DNA of 64,000 nt from Gp1-AA145 sp963757135 (GTDB lineage Bacteria > Acidobacteriota > Terriglobia > Terriglobales > Acidobacteriaceae), in assembly GCA_963757135.1 (NCBI GenBank), contig CAVWQE010000004.1, forward strand, positions 62,001 through 126,000. The letters are read 5' to 3'. Both the position numbers and the translations under genes were made by a program. How positions within the stretch are numbered: position 1 is the stretch's first letter; each line of letters opens with the position of its first letter. Positions 9,004 to 17,786 of this stretch are shown here, piece by piece. The notes under the pieces were generated by a model. It was not told where the DNA came from, did not search any database, and saw only the letters and a program-made list of their open reading frames with translations.

Positions 9004-12000
9004 CTACTTCACGATCAGCGTCACCGCGGTCGTCCTGGTCGCGCTACCGGAAGTCGCATTCACCGTAATTGTATAGGTTCCAGCCGGCGTGCCCACCGTA
9101 GTGCTCGTGTTGCTCGTGTTCGAGCAGCCCGCCTGTAGAGTGATCGCGCCCAGCACCGCTGCCAACGCCATCGCAATCAACCAGCGTCGTCGCCGCGAGA
9201 CCCCCCCGCTGGCCAATGCCAGCCCTGAAATCGGCAACCAGAACGCATAGATCGGGCCTCGCCGAAACAGACTGGCCGGAGTTGTTACTCGCGCCACCGT
9301 CGTGATGTCGAGCGTTCTGCTCTGCGGACCGTTGCTGAGATTCGGAATCGGATTGGCGGCAGAGAAGCTGCATGTCGCCTGCGACGGCAGCCCTGATCCG
9401 CAAGCTAGGGACACTGATTCGGGGAAAGGCCCCGTCGGCGCCACCGTCAACACATACGAACCCTGACTACCGGCATTCACGGTCTGTGTATTGGGCGCAA
9501 CCTGGATTCCGAAATCGTTCACTGACGCCGTTCCAGACGTCGTCTTCTGGAAATTTGTCCCCGCCACGGTCAGGGTTCCGCTGTTCCCGATAGATGGCGG
9601 TTTCGTCGGCGTTGTTCCGGTCGAAGGCGGCGGTGTGGCTAAAACTGTGATCGTCACAGTAGCAGCCACGGATGTTGTTGTCGTCGTTCCGCTGGTGGTT
9701 GTGTTCGACGAGTTCACCGTCCCCAGATTGCAAAGCGCTGCCGTGCCGGCGGTGATAGAACAGGTGCCCGAACTTGCGGTTGCAGTTGTGATTGAAGAAT
9801 TCGCCGGCAGGCCGATGTTGTCAGCGAATACGGCTCCGGTCACCGGATCACTGAAGTTGTAAATCGAATATGTAAACGTAACCGAGCTGCCGACTCCAAC
9901 CGGACTCGGATTGACTGCCGGATTGGCCGGCACCGGGCTGGGACAACCCGTTCCCGAGCACACAAAGCTGAGCCCCGTGGTATTCGGTCCGATCTTGCTC
10001 ACGAACGCATCGCTCGCGCCAGACAGACTTGTTTGCAGCGCGGTCACCGCTGGAACGCTCGGATCCGAGGCAGTCGGAAAATTGCCCGAAGCGGTTTCAC
10101 CCGCGATATAGCTGTTCAAAGATGCGTCCACCGCCGTGCTGGTTCCGCGATCGGTTCCCGACCCACCCAGAATGCTGGTCGTGCTGGTGTTCGTGGTCGT
10201 TGTAGTGGTGGTTGCCGTAGTCACAATCCGTGCGAAAAAAGCGTCCAGCCCGCCGCCTGGGCTGTTAAACAGCGGATTGGGATTCGGCAGTGATCCCGAC
10301 GCCGTGAATCCGGCCACCCGCGCATTCTGATTTGAATCGGCGACAACGGCTAAGCCAACATCCTGCCCGCTCCCACCTAGATATGTGAAATACGTAAGCG
10401 GTACCGATCCCTGGGTTGTGCCGCTGGTCGTGGGAACTCCGAACTTGGCCACGAACGCGTCCGTGCCTCCGCCATAAGTCCCCTGCAGCGGGACCGTGCT
10501 CACAGGCGATGAGATACCGTTGGTCGTGGTCGAACCGGTTACGTACAGGCTCGTGTTGGTGGGATCGGCTGCAACGCCGTATGCCACTTCATCCCCGGTG
10601 CCGCCGAAATAGGTTTCGTACAGCGGCGTGTATTGCTCGGTATTGTTAGCGGGCGCGGTCAGCTTCGCCGCCCAAACATCCAGGCCGCCAAGCTCCGTTC
10701 CCTGGAACGCGTTCACGATCGGCATGTCAGTAAAATTAGTGCCGCCCGCGAGATACACGTTCAGGTTGGCATCCACCGCGATGCCGCCGCCCATCACCAC
10801 GCCGCTTGACGGCGTACTTCCGCCGATGAATGTCGAATACAAAAGACTGTTGGGACCGCTCAGTGTCGGGTTCAGCTTGCTGAAAAAGAATTGGCTCGAC
10901 GCCAGTGCCGTCGCCTGTAGTGCGCCTGCCGTTACTGGAAATGTATTTGCTGTTCCCGATGGCAAAGTCGTCGTTCCTATCAGGTAAACTCGCCCTTGAT
11001 TATCGAGCGCCATGTCGCTCGCCGTGTCCACCCCGTTGCCGGACAAATTCGTGGAGTAGAGAGCACCTGAAGCGGATGAATCCAGTTGCGTAACGAACGC
11101 ATGGTTTCCGGTGCTTGCCGGCGAAGTCTGATATCCCGTGCCCGTAGTTGGAAAATTGCTGGAAGTCGTGTTGCCGGCGAGATAAACGTTGAAGCCGCTG
11201 TCCACTGCGACGCCTACCGGATAACTAACACCATTTCCTCCAAGAAACGTGAGGTAGTCGAGCGCGAGCGATGATCCAGAATTGCTGATTCGTGCGACGA
11301 AAACCTCCGAAGTCCCACCTAACGGTGGTACGCTCCCGGATGCACCCCCCGTCGGGACTGGAAAACCGCTTATAGCCCCAGTCGCCCCGGCAATGTAAAC
11401 GCGGTTCGCCGAGTCAACCGCTATAGCCGGGCAGTGCGCCACAAAGCTCGCGCCGGCTAGCACTGCACAACTCTCTGACCCGGAGCCGCCCAGCAACGTC
11501 GAAAACGTCAGCACAGGATCGATTACCAACGCGCGGCTGCGGTCGTAATCTCCGACTTCAAATTCAACCTGGTTTCCAGCACGCAGCGCGAATTTGCCGC
11601 TGACAGCCTGTTCTCCTGCCAGTGACTTCTGATAAACATGCGGCGCCTGAAAACGCAGCTCTCGTCCATCCAGCGCGAGCACCAGATCGCCATTGTCGGC
11701 AATCCGCATTTCTCGCATTCCGTCAAATTGAAGCTTGATTTCACGCGGATCGGCGCCGGGACCCACCTCAAAATCGTATTCCAGGCGGCCTTGCTTGCCG
11801 TAAAAATCCAGATCAACTCCCGGATAAAGATTGCGGTATTCCACGCGGGCAAATTGCGGGATGTTCCGGTGCCATTTCGACGGATCATTTCCCAGCAGGT
11901 AATTCGTGTGCCCAGGGAGAGATTGCGCCGCAGCGACTTCCGCATCGCGATTCGCGCCTGCAAACTGCATGCTCACCGCAGAACGCGCCGAACCACTGCT

Positions 12001-12300
12001 GCTCTTGGTTTTCGACGGAAACGCCAGCACTGCCTCGCCCTGCGTCAGATACAGCCCATATCCGCTTCCCCGCGCCAGAAACTTCACCTGCGGATCACTC
12101 TGGCCCTGGTTGGGCTCAAAGTTCAGCGGAATACCCATGAGTGCGGAATCGGCGCCGGTTGGCACAACCCTCGCCGCTTTGCCTCGATCGACACTTGAAA
12201 TATCGTGTTTGAGGAGAAAGAAACCGCCGAGGGTCGCTAACATCATGACGATTGCGGCGCGGCTTGCCGCAAACGCCCCCACCCCACCACGATTAACCAT
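9004..12300 (-). CDS. SBBP beta-propeller surface protein
   Basis: The 1098-residue protein has an N-terminal membrane or signal segment (AAIVMMLATLGGFFLL) and an N-terminal domain with GNDPSKWHRNIPQFARVEYRN and YPGVDLDFYG, typical of SBBP-repeat proteins. Many SBBP repeats of the form TFLGGNG...GVAVDSGFNVYLAG follow, with Thr-rich linkers, a DUF11-like segment and a C-terminal hydrophobic helix (WLIAMALAAVLGAITL) before a Thr/Ser-rich tail. It should be secreted or surface anchored; ligand unknown. ATG 12300 has GGAGGG seven bases upstream and is preferred to the open extension to 12396. It stands alone and converges on the DUF3857 pair. Confidence 0.86.
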   Translation of the reverse strand: MVNRGGVGAFAASRAAIVMMLATLGGFFLLKHDISSVDRGKAARVVPTGADSALMGIPLNFEPNQGQSDPQVKFLARGSGYGLYLTQGEAVLAFPSKTKSSSGSARSAVSMQFAGANRDAEVAAAQSLPGHTNYLLGNDPSKWHRNIPQFARVEYRNLYPGVDLDFYGKQGRLEYDFEVGPGADPREIKLQFDGMREMRIADNGDLVLALDGRELRFQAPHVYQKSLAGEQAVSGKFALRAGNQVEFEVGDYDRSRALVIDPVLTFSTLLGGSGSESCAVLAGASFVAHCPAIAVDSANRVYIAGATGAISGFPVPTGGASGSVPPLGGTSEVFVARISNSGSSLALDYLTFLGGNGVSYPVGVAVDSGFNVYLAGNTTSSNFPTTGTGYQTSPASTGNHAFVTQLDSSASGALYSTNLSGNGVDTASDMALDNQGRVYLIGTTTLPSGTANTFPVTAGALQATALASSQFFFSKLNPTLSGPNSLLYSTFIGGSTPSSGVVMGGGIAVDANLNVYLAGGTNFTDMPIVNAFQGTELGGLDVWAAKLTAPANNTEQYTPLYETYFGGTGDEVAYGVAADPTNTSLYVTGSTTTNGISSPVSTVPLQGTYGGGTDAFVAKFGVPTTSGTTQGSVPLTYFTYLGGSGQDVGLAVVADSNQNARVAGFTASGSLPNPNPLFNSPGGGLDAFFARIVTTATTTTTTTNTSTTSILGGSGTDRGTSTAVDASLNSYIAGETASGNFPTASDPSVPAVTALQTSLSGASDAFVSKIGPNTTGLSFVCSGTGCPSPVPANPAVNPSPVGVGSSVTFTYSIYNFSDPVTGAVFADNIGLPANSSITTATASSGTCSITAGTAALCNLGTVNSSNTTTSGTTTTTSVAATVTITVLATPPPSTGTTPTKPPSIGNSGTLTVAGTNFQKTTSGTASVNDFGIQVAPNTQTVNAGSQGSYVLTVAPTGPFPESVSLACGSGLPSQATCSFSAANPIPNLSNGPQSRTLDITTVARVTTPASLFRRGPIYAFWLPISGLALASGGVSRRRRWLIAMALAAVLGAITLQAGCSNTSNTSTTVGTPAGTYTITVNATSGSATRTTAVTLIVK

Positions 12301-12891
12301 TAAGAACCCTCCGCGTTCCCGTTTCCTGGAGAACCCGTTTCCTGGAGAATTAAGAGAGAAAAGCCTGAAGCACACTCGCAGCTTGCCCTGGGGCACGGGC
12401 CTCGCAGGGCCGGCAAAATGCCGGGCCGTGCACCCGCAACCTGTCGCTAAAGTAAGTAATTACTTAAACATCTGGAGAATAAGGTGTCAAGTTTCCCCAC
12501 CTGCAGCAGTCTGACGTTCTCTGAGTCTGATGCACGCGAATTCATTCAGAGATGCCGATGCTTGAAAGAACGCCCGCACACGTCACCCATCATGCAATCA
12601 ATTGCAGCTAGGCCGCACATCTCTGTCTCCAGAACAACTACCGCAACCGCATTTAACCGCGGATGTCTCAGTTTCACTATGAAATCCTGGTTGGAACGCT
12701 GGATGCTTACCATTTCTTGCCCTCCTCCGGCGCTTTTGCCCTCCCCATACACCGGAGGGGGCGTTAACCGACGCTATCCCCTCCGGTGTTAATGCTTGCA
12801 ATTGCAAGCGTATTCAGCAAGTCTGGCACTAGAACCGTTTCCCGGGCTGTCGTTTTTGGAAGGTGCAGCAGGTTGCGCCTCTGCGAGCAGA
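12301..12891. other. intergenic region between divergent SBBP and PilZ genes
   Basis: No convincing gene was found in these 591 bases. The region holds the SBBP ribosome binding site, a short direct repeat of CGTTTCCTGGAGAA (about 12319-12349), a strong imperfect hairpin at 12390-12434, and the palindromic GC-rich stretch ACACCGGAGGGGGCG...CCCCTCCGGTGT around 12750-12789. Promoters for both flanking genes presumably lie here. Confidence 0.6.
12390..12434 (-). promoter_or_regulatory. strong imperfect hairpin in SBBP leader
   Basis: GGGGCACGG pairs with CCGTGCACCC as an outer stem, and GGCCGGCA with TGCCGGGCC as an inner stem, each with a small bulge. It lies about 90 bases upstream of the SBBP start and would be transcribed as part of its leader if the promoter is upstream. 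It could be a structured leader or a repeat palindrome; it did not match any riboswitch core I know. Confidence 0.4.
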
Positions 12892-13290
12892 ATGTTCTTG
12901 CAACAAGGACCGGTTTTCAACAACGGAGACGACCGCCGCACCATGCGGCGTTTCGCCATGAGGCTGCCCGCTTCAGTGCGCGTGTCCGGTATTCCTTCGG
13001 AGTTCCCCGTCGAGACCGAAAACGTCAGCGCCCGAGGCATTTTCTTTTACATTAACCGCCGCATGACTCCCGGTTCCCGCGTCGAAGTCACCATGAGCTT
13101 TCCCTCGCAGGTCACACTATCCGACCCGCTGAGAGTTCGCTTCATCGCGCGGGTTCTACGGGTGGAGGCTCAGGATTCAGCTGAACGGGCAGGCGTCGCC
13201 GCCATAATCGAGGAATACGAATTTCTCCAGCCGGCTGATGAGACACGAGGATCAGCTAGCCTGGAACCCAGCTGGAACTTCGCTAGATAG
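12892..13290 (+). CDS. PilZ domain protein
   Basis: The 132-residue protein has the PilZ signature: RxxxR in MRRFAMRLPASV and the D/NxSxxG element in ENVSARGIFFYI, so it is predicted to bind c-di-GMP. A beta-rich core follows (GSRVEVTMSFP, VRFIARVLRVE). The frame is open upstream to a TTG at 12796, but the extra residues are not domain-like, so the ATG at 12892 is used; the ribosome binding site is weak. The gene is monocistronic between the divergent SBBP gene and the convergent ccm operon. Its function is probably a c-di-GMP adaptor without enzymatic output. Confidence 0.8.
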   Translation: MFLQQGPVFNNGDDRRTMRRFAMRLPASVRVSGIPSEFPVETENVSARGIFFYINRRMTPGSRVEVTMSFPSQVTLSDPLRVRFIARVLRVEAQDSAERAGVAAIIEEYEFLQPADETRGSASLEPSWNFAR

Positions 13291-13342
13291 TGAATTGCAG
13301 TCAATGTCTAGTCCCCTCGGCAATACTTCCGCCCACTGACCA

Positions 13343-13480
13343 CTAGCCACTAGCCACTTTCTTCATCTTCTCCATCTCTCTTCGAATCTTCGCAGACTTC
13401 CGCGCCAGAATCCAAAGATAGGTTCCGTGGATTGCCCAAGTAGCGATATAGGCTGCGTACAGATAATTCAGAGACTTCAT
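13343..13480 (-). CDS. ccmD: CcmD-like small haem exporter subunit
   Basis: This 45-residue protein has one N-terminal membrane helix (YLYAAYIATWAIHGTYLWIL) followed by a very basic tail (ARKSAKIRREMEKMKK), the classic CcmD topology. In system I cytochrome c maturation, CcmD stabilises the CcmABC-haem-CcmE complex. The ATG overlaps the ccmC stop by four bases, so it is translationally coupled and last in the ccmABCD operon. Assignment rests on size, topology and position because CcmD sequences are poorly conserved. Confidence 0.85.
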   Translation of the reverse strand: MKSLNYLYAAYIATWAIHGTYLWILARKSAKIRREMEKMKKVASG

Positions 13481-14163
13481 CGCGAAACCTCATGCAACGA
13501 CTGGAGCGCCTGCGCTTCTTCCACTTCGCGCTTTAGGACCTCGAGCCGATACCGCGTCCAACTGACCAGCCACGCCAGACAAAGAAACGCCGCCCAGTTG
13601 ATGAGCAGCACCCGGCCCATGGCTGGATCGAGCGACCCGCCTTGCGCGATTACCGGCGAAGGATGCTGCGTCCGGAAGAACCAGATCGAAAAAAAAACAA
13701 ACGGAACATCGAGCGCGCCAAAAATAGCCCAAGCCGCGGCAATCGAGGCTGTTCTGCTGCTAGTTGAAAACTTACGAAGAATGAGATAACTGATGTAGAT
13801 CAGCCACAGTGCCAGCGTCGAATTCAGTCGAATGTCCGCCGGGTCCCACCAGATTCCCCACACCGGTTTGGCCCAAATGGGACCGGTTACGAGCACGACG
13901 GTGCAGAACACTACCCCAACCTCAGCGCTCACCAGCGCAAGGATGTCGGCCTTGCCGCTTTTGCGGACGAGATAGACGATCGATGAAACGAAATTGATGA
14001 GAAACAGCAACAGCGCCGTCCATGCTGACGGCACATGGTAATAAAAGATGCGCTGCACATCACCCATGGTGCGCTCGGTCGGAGCCGCAACCAGCGCTTC
14101 GTAAAGCGCAAAACTGAGCAACAGCGCCGTTACAATCGCAAGGATGGAAAAGCTGCGTTTCAT
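13477..14163 (-). CDS. ccmC: haem exporter/CcmC-type cytochrome c maturation protein
   Basis: The 228-residue polytopic protein carries the tryptophan-rich haem-handling signature around VWGIWWDPADIRLNSTL, with about six membrane helices and His residues in the external loops (FYYHVPSAW, RTQHPSPVI) able to act as haem ligands. CcmC presents haem to the chaperone CcmE in the periplasm. Length fits CcmC (about 240) rather than the much longer CcmF. It lies 10 bases after ccmB and overlaps ccmD by four bases. No ccmE, ccmF or ccmH is visible here; those are presumably elsewhere. Confidence 0.92.
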   Translation of the reverse strand: MKRSFSILAIVTALLLSFALYEALVAAPTERTMGDVQRIFYYHVPSAWTALLLFLINFVSSIVYLVRKSGKADILALVSAEVGVVFCTVVLVTGPIWAKPVWGIWWDPADIRLNSTLALWLIYISYLILRKFSTSSRTASIAAAWAIFGALDVPFVFFSIWFFRTQHPSPVIAQGGSLDPAMGRVLLINWAAFLCLAWLVSWTRYRLEVLKREVEEAQALQSLHEVSR

Positions 14164-14173
14164 TCCGCTTCTT

Positions 14174-14848
14174 TCATTCTGCTTCTAACACAGTCTCAAA
14201 CAGCAGCAAACATGCCGTTGTGAACACGACATCATACGCCACCAGCAGCGCGATCCAAAACCGCGCCGACTCCTCCCCGGTCAGAATGGAGGTCGTCGCA
14301 TTCACCATGGCCAGTAGCGCCGGAATTGAAAGCGGAAAGAGCAGCAATGGCAGCATGATTTCGCGGGCCCGAGTGCGAATCGAAATGGCCGCAAAGAATG
14401 TGCCGTTCACCACCAGCGCCCAGGTTCCCAGCAGCGCAATTGGAATCAGCTCCCACGCCGGCCCAAGCGCGCGTAGCTTGTAAAACATAATGAACAGCGG
14501 GGTCATCAGCGCCTCAAGCACGACTACAAAAATGAAGTTGCCGACGGCCTTCGCCACGAACAATGGGTTCGCCGGGGCCGGCGAGACACGATACGCATCA
14601 AGCACCTGATTGCGCAGCTCGCGCGCCCACGTCTGGTTCAGCGCCACAACCGCCGCGAACAGAAACGCCACCCAGACCAACCCACCGGCAATTCGCCGAG
14701 ACTCTTCCGCAGTGGGATCGAAGGCGAAGCTGAAGATGACCACGACCAGCAGCGCGAAAAACAGCATGGCGTTAATCGCGTCTTTGGATCGCCATTCCAA
14801 ACGGACGTCCTTCTTCAGCGTGGCACGCGCGAGGGCGAGAAAACTCAT
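14174..14848 (-). CDS. ccmB: haem exporter permease CcmB
   Basis: The 224-residue integral membrane protein begins with the conserved cytoplasmic stretch KKDVRLEWRSKDAINAMLFF and has about six transmembrane helices with the loop NQTWARELRNQVLDAYRVSP, typical of CcmB. It forms the ABC-type complex with CcmA and CcmC that drives release of holo-CcmE during cytochrome c maturation. Its start overlaps the ccmA stop by four bases (ATGA type), indicating coupled translation. A C-terminal tail ends ETVLEAE. No anomalies seen. Confidence 0.93.
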   Translation of the reverse strand: MSFLALARATLKKDVRLEWRSKDAINAMLFFALLVVVIFSFAFDPTAEESRRIAGGLVWVAFLFAAVVALNQTWARELRNQVLDAYRVSPAPANPLFVAKAVGNFIFVVVLEALMTPLFIMFYKLRALGPAWELIPIALLGTWALVVNGTFFAAISIRTRAREIMLPLLLFPLSIPALLAMVNATTSILTGEESARFWIALLVAYDVVFTTACLLLFETVLEAE

Positions 14849-15513
14849 TGTGCCACCTGCAGCGTTGAAGTGCGGCTTACGACTTTGCCCATCTTCATCG
14901 CAACGAATTCATCCGCGACGCGTTCAACCAGCGCAGGCTGATGCGTGACCACGAAGATAGTCTTGCCCTGATCGCGCAAGTGTGCCAGCAGTCCCGCCAT
15001 TTCCTTCGCGGATCGCGCATCAACATTCGAAAACGGCTCGTCGAGCAAAAGCAATTTGGGGTCATTCAGCAGCGCTCGCGCCAAAGACATTCTTTGCTTC
15101 ATGCCTTGCGAATATTGCCCAACCGGTCGGTCCAGGTCAGGATCGAGCTTTACCGTAGTAATCGCCTCTCGACATCGCTCAGCGCTATGAATGCCGTACA
15201 ATCCCGCGAAATACCGAAGGTTTTCCATCCCGCTCATTTCGTCATAAAGCAGCGACGGATGCGCCATGTATCCGATCTGCGCACGCACCTGCTTGATCTC
15301 CGTGGCACCCAGCACAGAAACCGTTCCGCGCGTGGGCGAAGCTAATCCTGCAAAAATACGGAGCAACGTCGTCTTTCCCGCGCCATTGTCGCCAACGATC
15401 ACATGCAGTTTGCCTGGGGCGAACGTTTCGCTGATCCCGCGCAACGCGGCAAATGGGCCGAACTGCTTAATCAGGCCTTCGGCCGCAACAACGGTTATCT
15501 GGCTGCTCGCCAT
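14845..15513 (-). CDS. ccmA: haem exporter ATP-binding protein CcmA
   Basis: The 222-residue ABC ATPase has Walker A GDNGAGKTTLLR, a signature region QYSQGMKQRMSLARALL, Walker B LLLLDEPF and the switch His in FVVTHQPAL. The QGMKQR variant of the signature and the position immediately before ccmB, ccmC and ccmD support CcmA rather than a generic transporter subunit. It powers the CcmABCD complex at the inner face of the cytoplasmic membrane. It is the first gene of the operon; the 5' end faces a divergent methyltransferase gene 59 bases away, so both promoters share a short intergenic space. Confidence 0.93.
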   Translation of the reverse strand: MASSQITVVAAEGLIKQFGPFAALRGISETFAPGKLHVIVGDNGAGKTTLLRIFAGLASPTRGTVSVLGATEIKQVRAQIGYMAHPSLLYDEMSGMENLRYFAGLYGIHSAERCREAITTVKLDPDLDRPVGQYSQGMKQRMSLARALLNDPKLLLLDEPFSNVDARSAKEMAGLLAHLRDQGKTIFVVTHQPALVERVADEFVAMKMGKVVSRTSTLQVAQ

Positions 15514-15572
15514 GGAAAAGAATCATTCTTTATAGCATCTGCGCTGGAATGCGGCTGCTTTACCATGGAAAC

Positions 15573-16343
15573 ATGCACCAGCAAACGCCGACCCAGGAGT
15601 GGAACTCTTCCCGCTACGCCGAGAACGCACGCTTTGTTTCCGATCTCGGCCAGCCCGTGCTCGACCTGCTGAACCCGCGGCCAGCAGAGCGCATTCTCGA
15701 TCTCGGCTGCGGTGACGGCGCGCTTACTGAGAAATTGGTCGCGGCCGGCGCCGAAGTTCTCGGCGTAGATGCTTCGCCCCACATGGTCGCCGCGGCGAAA
15801 GCGCGCGGCCTGAACGCCCATGTCGCCGATGGAGACTCGTTGAATTTTGACGCAGAGTTCGATGCCGTATTTTCTAACGCTGCGCTCCACTGGATGAAAC
15901 GCGACCCCGATGCCGTGATCGCCGGCATTCACCGCGCGCTAAAACCTGGCGGCAGATTCGCTGCTGAAATGGGTGGTTTTGGAAACGTTGCCGCTATCAC
16001 CGTCGCGCTTTGCGCAACCCTCGATCAATTCGGAATCGCAAATCCGTCTGCCTTCAGTCCCTGGTACTTTCCTACCGCTGATGAATATCGTGAGCGTCTT
16101 GAGCACGCAGGCGTTCAGGTCGATTACATCGAACTGATTCCCCGCCCGACTCCGCTGCCCACCGGCATGCGCGGCTGGCTGGAGACATTCGCTATTCCAT
16201 TTTCTAAGGCTCTCGCCGCAGAAAAGCGCTCCGAGTTCCTCGACGCAGTAACTGATAAACTTCGCCCCGCGCTCTGCGATTCTCGTGGCAATTGGACGGC
16301 AGACTATGTGCGTTTGCGTTTCCTTGCCGTGAAGCACCATTAA
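15573..16343 (+). CDS. class I SAM-dependent methyltransferase
   Basis: The 256-residue protein has motif I ILDLGCGDGALTEKL, the acidic loop VLGVDASPHMV, motif II in FDAVFSNAALHWM and motif III in LKPGGRFAAEMG. The order and the NAALHW element resemble trans-aconitate 2-methyltransferase and related small-molecule O-methyltransferases, but the substrate cannot be read from sequence. ATG 15573 (MHQQTPTQEW) is chosen over ATG 15549, since homologues of this class begin close to the YAxNARFV element. It is divergent from ccmA and followed by a LysE-type exporter in the same direction. Confidence 0.83.
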   Translation: MHQQTPTQEWNSSRYAENARFVSDLGQPVLDLLNPRPAERILDLGCGDGALTEKLVAAGAEVLGVDASPHMVAAAKARGLNAHVADGDSLNFDAEFDAVFSNAALHWMKRDPDAVIAGIHRALKPGGRFAAEMGGFGNVAAITVALCATLDQFGIANPSAFSPWYFPTADEYRERLEHAGVQVDYIELIPRPTPLPTGMRGWLETFAIPFSKALAAEKRSEFLDAVTDKLRPALCDSRGNWTADYVRLRFLAVKHH

Positions 16344-16408
16344 AATAGATATCGCTGTCGCAGCGCGTGAGATTGGTTCTGTACCCACTAGATTTTCGGT
16401 TTCGCCGA

Positions 16409-16439
16409 CGACTAACGACTAACGACCGACGACTAACGA
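16409..16439. repeat. heptad-type imperfect tandem repeat
   Basis: Repeated units of the form GACTAAC are arranged in tandem directly upstream of the LysE-family start codon. Similar 7-base-period tracts occur at 13333-13357, 31697-31813, 42551-42583 and 50306-50341. They resemble short tandemly repeated repetitive sequences and have no coding role. Confidence 0.55.
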
Positions 16440-17074
16440 TGGGTTCTATGACCTGGCAACTCTGGCTTTTATTCGTGACCACCGAGGCCGTCCTGAGCAT
16501 AAGCCCGGGGCCCGCGGTGTTATACGTTCTCTCGCAGGCCATTCGTCGTGGCCCGGCTAGATCGGTCTGGGCAAGCTGGGGAATTCTCAGCGCCAATGCA
16601 ATGTACTTCGTCCTATCGGCGACCAGCCTGGGGGCGGTCATCGTCGCCTCCTACAAACTATTTTTCCTGATCAAGTGGATCGGCGCGGCTTACCTGGTTT
16701 ACCTCGGGATTTTGAGTTTCTTGGGAAAAAGCTCCGTTCTATCTCTCCCAGAAGATAAAACTGATTCTCGCTCCGGGCCTCGCATTCTCCGCGACGGATT
16801 TCTGCTGCAAGCCGCAAATCCCAAAGCAATTCTTTTCTTCACCGCGATCCTGCCGCAATTCATCGACGCCCACCATAACGTCGCATTCCAGATTCTTATC
16901 CTGGGCATCAGTTCCATCGTTGTCGAATTCATCGTCCTCTTCACCTACGGACAACTCGCCGGCCGCGCCCTTGCCACCGCCCGCAACCCGCGCTTTGAAA
17001 AACTCACCAACCGCATCGCGGGATCACTGCTGATCTGCGCCGGCGTGGGTCTGGCAAGGCTGAGGAGAATCTGA
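16439..17074 (+). CDS. LysE/RhtB-family exporter
   Basis: The 211-residue membrane protein has the family hallmark SPGPAVLYVLSQAIRRGPARS near the N-terminus, about six transmembrane helices, and the conserved NPKAILFFTAILPQF segment. LysE/RhtB proteins export amino acids or related small molecules across the cytoplasmic membrane; the substrate is not predictable. The frame is open upstream to 16367, but those residues are repeat-derived, so ATG 16439 is used; ATG 16448 is an equal alternative. The gene follows the methyltransferase at about 95 bases with no obvious terminator. Confidence 0.86.
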   Translation: MGSMTWQLWLLFVTTEAVLSISPGPAVLYVLSQAIRRGPARSVWASWGILSANAMYFVLSATSLGAVIVASYKLFFLIKWIGAAYLVYLGILSFLGKSSVLSLPEDKTDSRSGPRILRDGFLLQAANPKAILFFTAILPQFIDAHHNVAFQILILGISSIVVEFIVLFTYGQLAGRALATARNPRFEKLTNRIAGSLLICAGVGLARLRRI

Positions 17075-17084
17075 ACGTGAGTTT

Positions 17085-17110
17085 GGAGGCACGGGCGCCC
17101 TCGCCCGCGC
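17085..17110 (+). repeat. REP palindrome, left flank of RAYT
   Basis: A 26-base GC-rich element starting GGAGGCACGGGCGCCC and ending GCCCGCGC. It recurs in inverted orientation with 25 of 26 matches at 17641-17666, just past the RAYT gene, and a close relative lies at 25378-25407. The pair frames the transposase gene as an inverted repeat. Confidence 0.85.
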
Positions 17111-17178
17111 GAAACCTCCACAGCCATGGATGTTCATACGTCACAGACTTTCCCATCAAGACCTGCGAAGATTTACCG

Positions 17179-17637
17179 ATGGAAAGGAATTACCACTATC
17201 GACGGAAATTGCCGCATTACCAGTGGACAGACAAGACCTACTTCATCACCTTTTCAACCCGCAATAAAGAGACTCTCACACCTGGTTCGCGAGATCTGGT
17301 TCTGGAGACTTGTCTAAATGGGGACGGTGACAAATACGAACTTCATGTGGCGGTCGTCATGCCAGACCATGTGCACTTGCTGCTGACACCGCTAGAGGAC
17401 GACAACGGAGCGATCAGCATTCCGGAAATCATGCAGGAAATTAAGAGTGTTTCAGCACACAGAATAAATAAATATTTCGGCCGAAAAGGGCGTATCTGGC
17501 AGGAAGAATCTTTTGATCGTGCGATGCGGGAAGTGGAGGATGTGCGGGGCAGAATTGAATATATCGTGGGAAATCCGGTCAGAGCCATGTTGGTCAGCAA
17601 TCCGTACGATTATCGCTGGCTATGGCGCCAGCCATAA
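17179..17637 (+). CDS. REP-associated tyrosine transposase (RAYT, TnpA_REP)
   Basis: The 152-residue protein is a Y1 HUH-type transposase: the metal-binding HxH motif is in VVMPDHVHLLLTPL, and the candidate catalytic tyrosine is in RIEYIVGNPVRA. Known RAYTs bind and cleave single-stranded REP hairpins in the same genome. Here the gene sits between two inverted copies of a REP-like palindrome (17085-17110 and 17641-17666), a REPtron-like layout. The frame extends upstream to 17077 through the left REP, but the ATG at 17179 matches the family start, with Arg/His-rich residues ahead of the core. It appears intact. Confidence 0.9.
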   Translation: MERNYHYRRKLPHYQWTDKTYFITFSTRNKETLTPGSRDLVLETCLNGDGDKYELHVAVVMPDHVHLLLTPLEDDNGAISIPEIMQEIKSVSAHRINKYFGRKGRIWQEESFDRAMREVEDVRGRIEYIVGNPVRAMLVSNPYDYRWLWRQP

Positions 17638-17640
17638 ATT

Positions 17641-17666
17641 GCACGGGCGAGGGCGCCCGTGCCTCC
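17641..17666 (-). repeat. REP palindrome, right flank of RAYT
   Basis: An inverted near-exact copy of 17085-17110, beginning three bases after the transposase stop codon. Confidence 0.85.
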
Positions 17667-17786
17667 AACATCATTCTGACAGCCGGGCGTACTTTAAGTC
17701 CTTGGCACGCCTTTGGCCCGTGCTCTATGCGCAACTTTCGCCCTGCTACAATAATTAATTCCCTTTCATTCAGGATTTTGAACCCC

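Noticed and set aside
12301..12480. Possible c-di-GMP (GEMM) riboswitch before the SBBP gene
   Set aside because: An AGGGCAA stretch is present but the conserved core and second stem are absent.
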